Shown here in pieces: positions 57,201 through 64,000 of a DNA stretch of 64,000 nucleotides (its first letter is position 1; each line of letters starts with the position of its first letter). Both the position numbers and the translations under genes were made by a program. The DNA comes from Petrolisthes cinctipes. Its lineage: Eukaryota > Arthropoda > Malacostraca > Decapoda > Porcellanidae. The stretch lies in the NCBI GenBank assembly GCA_033782935.1, contig JAWQEG010000287.1, positions 868,001 to 932,000 of the forward strand, read 5' to 3'. The notes below the pieces were generated by a model. The model searched no databases. It was given only the letters and a program-made list of their open reading frames with translations, and had not been told where the DNA came from.

Positions 57201-60200
57201 AGCAGTGGTGCAGACTGGTGACCACCAAGGGACAGGACGTTTGGGAAAGTAGCCAGAAGTTCTAGGGATAGAGTTGAGAGCAGCAGAGTGGAGCATATCA
57301 GTGAAATATGTTACAGCCTCGTCAGAGCTACCGAAATCAGCTACAGAAGAGACCGATGAAGTTAGCTCTCTAAAAAACTGCCAGTCAGCCTTTTCTAATT
57401 TCCACCTAGGAAGATGAGACTGTGGTTCGTACCTGTTACCTTCTAAAAGTATAGGGAAATGGTCACTGCCATATAAGTCAGGCAACACTCTCCAAGTAAA
57501 ATCCAACAGAGCAATGGGTGAGCAAAGGGAAATGTCAATGGCGGTAAAAGTCCCAGTAGGGCTATTAAAATGTGTCACATCTCCCGTATTTAAAACCCCT
57601 AATCCCTCATCCACAATAAAAGAAGCCAATAAAACACCCCTGGGGTTGACCGAACTGTCACCCCACAGAGGATGACGACCATTAAAATCACCCAATAAAA
57701 TAAAGGGAGATAGAAGGTCCCGTACAAGATGGTTGAGATCACCCCTCTCAACTGTAACACTGGGAGGAAGGTATAGACTGCACACAGTGTACGGGCGGTC
57801 CATAAAAACCTTAACTGCAACAGCCTGGAGCGGAGTGTCAAGCTCCAGGCTCGTGCATGGAATATCTCGGCGAACTAGGATGGCAGAGACCACCATGATG
57901 ACCCTGCCCTTCAAATGAATTGGAATAAAATGCTGAGTATGCTGGAGGACTGGCAGGAATGTAGTCCCCAAGCATTGTCTCTTGGAGAGAAACACATACA
58001 GGAGAGAAGCTAGAGAGAAGAACGCGCAGTTCCTCCCAAGAAGCACGCAAGCCACGGCAATTCCACTGAAGGACCTTGAACGGTGTTACTTTAGTACTGA
58101 TTTTTGGGAAGCCTCACGGAGGTACTTCCCACTACCACCTCGACCTGAGGGTTTACTCAAACAATAAGATTTGTCTAATCCTGGGCCACTAGAAGAAGAG
58201 CGAACCCGAGGAGTAGTACTTGGGGCAGTAATTGGAACCCGTAGACGAGTCCCTGAAGCATCTGATATGTTAAAAGAAGATGAAGGTATATGAGATGGGA
58301 TACTCTTTGAAACAATTACATTGGTTCTGTCCTGTACAGCAGTGATATCACTGACACAGGCAGATACATCAACATCCATAATACAGGTGGTAGAATCACT
58401 CTCCTGCTCAAGCGGAAGAGAAAGTGAATCTTTTGAAGTCACAACATCCGTGGCATCCACATTAACTTCACGCCCCTCTGATGATCCCGAAGGAAGCTTG
58501 CGAGGAGGAACTTCTGTTGAATCAAGAGATTCATCAGAGCCACGAGAACGCTTCTGGTGAAATTGAGAGGAAACTATGGATGAGTCCATTGAGATGGTTG
58601 CCTCACAAGGTGGAACATCTATAGAGTCAAGTGCCTCAGAGGAACCACGAAGGCGTCTCTGTGGCAGTTTAGGTGACTTAAGTTTCCTTTTGGGAGAGCG
58701 TGTGGCAGCGTGAACCTCTACCACATGGACACCTTTAGCTAAAGTCTGAGAATTGTCATCAGTTGAAGGGTCACCAGAATGAGTGTCTGATAAAGTTTCC
58801 AAGACAGAGAAACTATTATGTAGAGTAACCTTAGAAACGTTCTCACTAGAGCAAAAACAGCTGCCTCTTGAGAGGGTTGAGAGGGTGCTGCAACCAATTT
58901 AGGGCGAAAGGAGGAGGCGTATGTCTTCACACCACTATCCTTCTGTCGCCTGAAGTTGAGTTGCCGTCTGACACTACCTATGCTAATGAATTGAGTATTA
59001 GCCAAGTGGAGGATATCCTGCTCAAGTAGGTACATCTTACATTGGCGAGAACACAAGGGGTGAGCATCTCTGCAGTAAAAGCAGTAACTCTCTGACCGAC
59101 ACTCAGAAGTAGGATGTGAGTCAAGAGCAGAACAATTACCACACCGGGAACGGTTGTTGCAGTTCCTCTTCCCATAACCAAACTCATAACAACAGAAACA
59201 CTGTAGGGGACGCTCAACAAAAGGCTTCACCTCAAATGAGGTGGGGTTAATGTTAATGCGATCTGGGATATGCGAGCCATAGAAAGTGAGGATGATCATA
59301 TTTTTACTGCCTTTCATCTTCGTTACTCGTTGGACACTGTCTGGGCACATAGCGAGAATGTCCTTTTCTGAGAATTCATACAGATCCTTATTATATATAG
59401 CCCCTTGCTATAATTAAATGTTCGATGTAGTTTAATAGATTCAAACATGCTATCAGAAGGACAGGGGAGATTGAGGAGCATCATGGCCAGTGTAAGATCT
59501 TTGGCTCTGATCAAAACGCCCTTACCATATTTCTTTATGTGGCCCATTGGTAATAATCCAATTTCTTTCTCCAGATACCGGGAAGCATGGATAAGGTTAC
59601 CACGTCCCTCCCTGTAGTAAGCCACAAACCAAAAGGGTGTAGGAACCCGACGTTCCTTTGGGACATGCTCTGCAGAGTCATCAAATATATTAGGGCAGTA
59701 GTCATTGTCACTGTCAACTACATTGATGGACCGCATCATCTGAGCTTTACAATGAGTATCCCTCACCGTCAGAGAATCTTTTGCCTCAAATGCTGCTTTG
59801 GCAGCAGCATTTGTATTGAAAGTAATATAGCACCGATTAGACCTACAATCACTGTTATATGTGATTCGGATTCGGAGGACTACTCCAAAACACTTAAAAA
59901 TGGAGTGGATAGCGCCATAGGTAAAGGATGCGAGTACATCCGTTAACATTAACGTGTCCAAATCGTTAACAGGGTTCTTCGACACAACACCCGACCTGCT
60001 AGGTCTACTCTTATTTGCAGCTTTCTGCATCTTACCACGACCAGAGAGTGACGTCTCGAGGGCCTGGTCGACCACCGCTCGAGGAAGAGATTGGGGCTTT
60101 TCTGTATCCATATATCATTGGTGTTTTTGGCCCCAGGAGCCAAGAGCTACTACCTACCGGGCAGATGAGGGGACCGAGCGCTGGTCGCCGTGGGCGGGGT

Positions 60201-61043
60201 ACCTCTTCCCCCACGGGGCCACTCGTTTTAAAAAGCAGCCCCAATGGCTCGAAAGTTTGCCCACGACGGTGCTGAGACCCCCCTCCCCAACATCTCCCGG
60301 CCCAGACACCCAACCATCCAACATAGGACGGCCCCTAGAGGGCAGTCCCTCCAGAGGGCAGCGCTGTTGGCCCGTACTGGCAGCCTAATGCATGGGAACC
60401 ATTTAGTCTGGTCTCTCACTGGCGACCTTACTAGCATGGGAAGCCCTCTCTCCCCGAAATTGGGGCAGAGCAGGGGCCGGAGCCCCCTCTAGTCTAGCTC
60501 GCCAGGTCTTAGAGACATGCAAGCCCCCCACCACGTCAAGGCGGTTCCCGTTGGGGGGGATAACCTGGGTAAACTACCGGGAAATAACCGTGGTATTGTA
60601 TAGGAAATGACCGGGGCAAAATACTGGGACCTAGCCGGATCTGGCAACACTGCTACAAAACGGCAAAGCTTTCAATTAATACCGAATTGAGTACATTATT
60701 TAACTTTGCTATGATTGTTACACCTCTAAAAACTATAATTTGACATTTACCAAGCTGTTCATATAACCTAATTAGATTTGTCATGAAGAGGCAATATGCA
60801 CACAAAATGAAGTAGTGCACTCAACAAAATTGGTACATTTAAAAAAGCATGTAAACATGGGTCGTGGGCTTAGTGAAATTTGTTTGTACCGTAACATTTA
60901 AACTCTTGCCTATTATTTACTCAAAATAAATGAAAAAATAAAATAAAAACTCCACTTGCACTTCACAGGTTCACTATACATTCATAATGAATATATGATT
61001 TACAAGTAACTCAACACTTACCAGAAAGAGAGTTACTTGACAT
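51265..61043 (-). CDS. candidate host gene of unknown product, multi-exon
   Basis: Four exon-like pieces have good splice signals. First exon: ATG at 61043 in TCAAAATG, seven codons, then G/GTAAGTG at 61022 (phase 1). Second: 52153-52050 between TTTCTTCCAG and GTGAGTGAG. Third: about 52038-51954, coding-like and acidic (LPSLVDDSVLRHE), with donor GTGAGTTAC in phase 1; its acceptor is weak. Fourth: 51515-51265 after TTCATTTGCAG in phase 1, acidic and Ser/Thr-rich (STISVDTDAEPQDSN), ending in a stop. Third and fourth join in phase. No domain is recognised. The large intron holds the MITE and LINE insertions. Parts may belong to different transcripts; RNA evidence is absent. Confidence 0.4.
51545..51735. 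repeat. tandem array, 20-bp unit
   Basis: GACTGTAAAGATAAAGCAAT repeats about nine times with shortened variants. It lies in the proposed last intron of the minus-strand gene. Confidence 0.88.
52687..54177 (-). pseudogene. I-like LINE ORF2: RT C terminus and RNase H
   Basis: This continues the RT frame after a TAG at 54188-54190 (LGLLFDKRLTWVPHL, SKLDYGCEVYSS). RNase H follows: VYTDGSKSDAGVGFG, TAELSAILYAL, FSDSCSALQ and GNERADALAK keep the four acidic residues. A terminal HCCH-like motif (IRHLIVECPSLGDLRRRH) is typical of I and Jockey groups. The frame then runs open to 52687. Confidence 0.87.
54190..54902 (-). pseudogene. I-like LINE ORF2: RT palm
   Basis: NYRPIFLTCLCKLFEKM, FRKYRSTTDAL, FFDLEKAYDTTW and EGVPQGSVLSVTLF are clear RT blocks. 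The catalytic box reads YVEDLAV where YVDD is expected, so the first catalytic Asp is Glu. The frame ends at an in-frame TAG just before the next entry. The right edge is the insertion of copy B, with about 10 codons of this LINE apparently lost there. Confidence 0.87.
54903..56620 (+). mobile_element. L2/CR1-like LINE, copy B, 5' truncated
   Basis: It matches copy A from about 38568 to the ACTTGA tail, in inverse orientation to the host LINE, with few differences. It lacks finger and endonuclease. The RT frame is broken by a small deletion at about 55147 and stops at about 55462, and it shares the TAG at 56103 with copy A. No target duplication is visible. A few bases (TGCC) are shared at the junction, and some host LINE sequence is missing, which suggests a deletion on insertion. 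Confidence 0.9.
56625..58095 (-). pseudogene. I-like LINE ORF2: endonuclease and linker
   Basis: The endonuclease starts near 58095 with QWNCRGLRASWEELR in one frame and moves to another frame at about 57960. Blocks seen are CSLYLPPSVT, LLGDFNGRHPLWG, AIDISLCSP and YGSDHFPILLEG. The linker carries RPVPWWSPVC, then SPGPDNIPYVMLRHLG and VFPSGWR at the copy B border. Confidence 0.85.
58086..60111 (-). pseudogene. I-like LINE ORF1 (gag-like), two frameshifts
   Basis: ATG at 60111. The N-terminal part has a Lys/Arg-rich start and an RRM-like segment with RITYNSDCRSNRCYITF. After a frameshift at about 59330-59350 a Cys-rich zinc-knuckle region follows (CFCCYEFGYGKRNC, CGNCSALDSHPTSEC, CFYCRDAHPLCSRQC). 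A second frameshift at about 58740-58800 leads to a Ser-rich tail with repeated SSEALDS/GSDESLDS-type units. ORF1 proteins of I-like LINEs bind element RNA. Confidence 0.82.
60682..61021. other. no gene recognised
   Basis: AT-rich sequence between MITE copy 1 and the small first exon, within the proposed first intron. Confidence 0.4.
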
Positions 61044-61109
61044 TTTGAAGGAGCAGGTATGTATATCACTCTCCAACACTCACAACTTGGCTACCCTCAG
61101 CTGATACAA

Positions 61110-61117
61110 TGACGTCA
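61110..61117. promoter_or_regulatory. CRE-type palindrome upstream of the minus-strand first exon
   Basis: TGACGTCA sits 67 bp upstream of the ATG at 61043, with CCGCCATCTG close by at about 61132. The same octamer stands upstream of the THAP gene. Promoter role is inferred. Confidence 0.4.
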
Positions 61118-61418
61118 CTGCTTAGATGTGTCCGCCATCTGTTGAGCCAAAATGGTACTCCACACTTCTTTCGAGATATTTTCTTGGGGAAACTCGCAAA
61201 AAATTGCCAGATTATATCTTTTTTCATACTAGCTAGATGACCGAAACGTAGCGAAATGTTGCTAAGAATAAGAAGGAATCTATATACTTTTTGGCTGTAT
61301 TACCAAAGAGCACCACTTTGTTGTTGTTGGAGAGGCTACTGAGAAAAAGTGTATAGTATAGGGAACCACTTCAATGTCAGTGATGATCATCAACGAAGAT
61401 AGTATAGATTTCGATAAA

Positions 61419-61755
61419 TATTGAAAGAATTGCCGTCATCGAGTACGGTTTTTCTACCTTTATTTCCCCCTTATTTAGACCATTCTATGAGTATTTTCTT
61501 CTATGGCATTTCCTCCGCAAATTTTCCGCCCCATTTTCAAGATAAGGCATATTCAAATGGGGCATTTTAAAATTAGCCTGACCTTACGTACCTTACCCGA
61601 CCTAACCTAACCTAGACCACAGTAGACTACCAGGATCCAATCTGGGCAAACTACCGGGAAATAACCGTGGTAAAGGACAGAAAATGACCCGGGGCAAAAT
61701 ACTGGGACCTAGCCGCATCTGGCAACACTGCTACAAAATGGCAATTCTTTCAATA
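61419..61755. mobile_element. MITE copy 2, 337 bp
   Basis: It starts TATTGAAAGAATTGCC and ends with the inverse GGCAATTCTTTCAATA. The interior has the GACTACCAGGATCCAATC-type unit and CTGGCAACACTGCTAC near the right end. It aligns along its length with copy 1. Confidence 0.88.
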
Positions 61756-63216
61756 AAATACCTAGAATTCTACAATGAAATAATAAACTTATCCGAGAAA
61801 TAGGACCATGACATAATATATTGCTCGTCGCACAATAAAATGTAGTACCATTCTCACACATACTCGAGTAATATTGAGTATGGAGTGTAAGCACAGTTAA
61901 TTAAGAGACTTATGTGTTGCATGAGAAATAGTCAGAACAGTTCAAAGATTCACAGCATAATATGTGATTCTCCCAGTCATTGGTGTAAGCAATTGCTCTT
62001 CAATTTGGACCCTGAAGGAGAAGTATTGTCTGCGGTGATATGGACAGTACTTAAGTGGTTCTGGCACCCCTTCAGACCTAACCAACGGCCACTTATGGGT
62101 CTGGCACCCCTTCAAATCTAACCCACTCCCTTTTAATCCTTTAACTGTCCCCCCTCTCCTTCTTGCTTCCTCTCAGTCTCCTTATTTGAAACTACAAGTT
62201 CTTTCTGGCCTAGCTCAGTCTTGATTATCAATTTTACTTCATATTTCTGGTTCTATTAATTTCTTACCTAATTACCATGAGGAAAGAACCCTGACCTAAC
62301 TCCACTTGACAAACCTAACTAGAACTGGTGCAACATCTGGGAGTAAGTTGAACTTTTCTTCAGAAACACCCATAATTTTTTACATTATCTGTCATTTGGC
62401 CCAACCTTTGTGTTTGGTTTGATTCAGGGGATTCATTTTAACACTAGTTTATTGGTAAGATTGGGCTTGGTTATTTGTGTTGTTGTCACCATTGAGGAAT
62501 AAGGTTAATGATAACTTGTAGGAAATTGTTCATTTACTGATACCAACTAATATTTTTACAGTAATGTTGTTGCTGTGCTGTATGTGTTAGTTATAATTTT
62601 TACATTTTAGTTTCGTTTTGCCAGATTTTCATTAGGGATACTGTAGTATTCTTTATCTCAGTATGCAGCAGGGTATACCAAACTCCACAAAATCAAAATG
62701 TGTTTATTGGTGAGGGGTGAAGCACATACAAGTACACAGTAACTGGAACAAGGCATTACTCATAGAGGAGGAGTATGAGTTGGTGAGTGTGAGCCGGTTG
62801 GCTAGTCTTCTAGAAAGAGTTGGTGAATGTGAGCCGGTTGGCTTGTCTTTTTGGGTCCTCTCTTAGTCTGCTTCTGGAGATGGTCTATCTCTCTCTCTGT
62901 TGTCTGTCCCAATAGGCGAGCCCACATTTTAATGCGAGTTGCCAAACGGCATTTTGATGTCCTATGTCGGGCAAAGTTATATTGGGCTTCCTATTGTGGA
63001 ACGACTTATTTTAACTTATTCAATATTTTTGACATATTTTTAACTTATCTTGGACTTATTTTCATACGAATACAGCCATGAATAAAAATATATCTCCTAT
63101 TATTTCAGAAGAGGCTTTTTAGTCCGCTTATATGCAAAGATAACAAAATTAGAATGATATACAAACTTATACAGGCCTTTTATAATTTTATTTTACATTT
63201 AACGTCGTCAATGATA
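61756..63216. repeat. no gene recognised; small duplications
   Basis: TCTGGCACCCCTTCA is duplicated at about 62060 and 62100. A 42-bp block with TGTGAGCCGGTTGGCT is duplicated at about 62778 and 62820. No coding motif was seen. Confidence 0.5.
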
Positions 63217-63570
63217 GTCTTCTTCTTCTTCTTCATATGTTGGCGTTTCCCATTTTCATATGGGGTCGCATCTCTTCACTAGTCGTCTCCACTGGTTCAC
63301 GTCCCTCACTTGCTCCTCCCTCAGCTGTCTCTCCCTGAGATCCCCCTTCAATCGGTCCTTCCACCGTAGCTTAGGTCTCCCTCGCCTACGTCTGCCCCGC
63401 ACGTCCATCTCCATCACTCTCACTCCCACGTAGTCTTCCTCTCTCCTCTTCACATGCCCGAACCACTGTAATCTCCTCTCCTGCGCTTTTGCCGACGCCT
63501 CCACCACTTTTACTGTACCTCTGATCCAGTCATTTCGTATCCTGTCCGCCCTCGTCACCCCACACATGAT
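63217..63570 (-). pseudogene. RTE-like LINE C-terminal fragment
   Basis: The minus-strand frame (63567-63256) has RRLQWFGHVKRREED, GRRRRGRPKLRWKD and VNQWRRLV, the C terminus of RTE-like RT. It ends at a GAAGAAGAAGAAG tail at about 63219-63233. It is a short 5'-truncated insertion of a family different from that at 44-47 kb, judging by the tail and sequence. From 63571 to 64000 nothing was recognised. Confidence 0.82.
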
Positions 63571-64000
63571 AGTAACAGTACTAAATCACAATAAGATGTT
63601 GATAATATATTGGTGTCTCCGTACGATACGTTCTCCGCTGCTGCAGCAACACGTAAACAAACCCAGCACCATGCGATCCCTGTTGTATCCATCTCTATAA
63701 GTGACATTGGCTGTATCCATACATTCAGTTAGCCTTGCATCTGGCAGCGCAAGGTATGCATATTTCTAATGCTAATAAATGTGAAAATATGGCATTTCAA
63801 CATTTTCCGCTTCATGGTATGGGTCATGCTAAATACAATTGTTAATATTTGTAGGCTGTTATACTCATGCAGTTCATGAAAGCCACTTAATGCACACATT
63901 TCGACTTTTATTATTTACTCATTTATATGAAAAATATAGTATATTCAGCATATATTATGCGAAAACACAAAAGTATGTATTTTTTTATACATCTAAGTAA

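Larger units (their letters stand above)
52396..60572 (-). mobile_element. I-like LINE with RNase H, 13-bp target duplication
   Basis: ATAACCTGGGTAA occurs at 52396-52408 and 60560-60572. Between, on the minus strand, are a GC-rich 5' UTR (60559 to about 60111), ORF1 (gag-like), ORF2 (endonuclease, RT, RNase H) and a TCAA-repeat tail at 52409-52420. The element lies inside MITE copy 1 and is interrupted by LINE copy B. Frameshifts, a stop and a changed catalytic motif show it is inactive. Confidence 0.9.
52174..60681. mobile_element. MITE copy 1, split by a LINE
   Basis: Left part 52174-52408 begins TATTGAAAGAATTGCCGT. The right part, 60573 to about 60681, ends with the inverse-type AACGGCAAAGCTTTCAATTA. 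The two parts match the uninterrupted copy at 61419-61755. The left end is about 20 bp from a 3' splice site of the minus-strand gene. It has an internal GACTACCGGGACCTAACC motif. Confidence 0.85.

Noticed and set aside
59954..60492. Plus-strand ORFs of 82-144 aa in GC-rich sequence
   Set aside because: They are shadows of the 5' UTR and ORF1 start of the minus-strand LINE.

Overview
The window is repeat-dense eukaryotic nuclear DNA. The exons use GT-AG splice signals, there are long CT/GA/TA microsatellites, and animal transposon families make up most of it. The mix of L2/CR1-like, RTE-like and I/Jockey-like LINEs, Gypsy, piggyBac, Harbinger (MADF + HARBI1), MULE, hAT and Tc1/mariner-like elements points to an arthropod, probably a decapod crustacean. 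The organism is an inference from family resemblance, not something the sequence proves. No rRNA, tRNA, CRISPR or bacterial-type operon was seen.

Region by region. 0.35-2.9 kb: a minus-strand THAP-domain gene with a tandemly duplicated exon and an inserted MITE. 3.66-7.5 kb: a 5'-truncated LINE split by a MULE with a 9-bp target duplication. 9.09-15.28 kb: a Gypsy element with one LTR, an SGNH-hydrolase-like ORF ahead of gag, then gag and pol. It is cut inside integrase and joined tail to tail to a second Gypsy. 15.28-31.8 kb: this second, minus-strand Gypsy is broken by four separate DNA transposons: piggyBac with an intact ORF, a 2.1-kb TIR element, a 4-kb foldback, and a Harbinger. The Harbinger's two genes are interlocked on opposite strands. 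Removing the inserts on paper brings the Gypsy reading frame back together at the junctions. 31.9-34.5 kb: a hAT remnant and a cold-shock-domain ORF. 36.4-40.3 kb: an L2/CR1-like LINE with a PHD-like finger and an NPGP (2A-like) motif. 41.8-43.4 kb: a foldback with microsatellites in both arms, then a 70-bp tandem array. 44.3-51.0 kb: an RTE-like LINE followed directly by a second LINE with clear target duplications. 51.3-61.1 kb: exons of an unknown minus-strand gene. Its apparent first intron holds a MITE, which was split by an 8-kb I-like LINE (13-bp target duplication), which was itself hit by a 5'-truncated copy of the 36-kb LINE. 61.4-64 kb: a second copy of the MITE and an RTE tail.

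Almost all coding capacity belongs to mobile elements, and most of it is broken by stops or frameshifts. The best-preserved units are the piggyBac transposase (about 781 aa, TTAA ends), the Harbinger MADF gene, the HARBI1 nuclease (one homopolymer frameshift) and the Gypsy-1 pol domains. The insertion order can be read from target duplications and frame continuity, so the window is a good record of transposition history.
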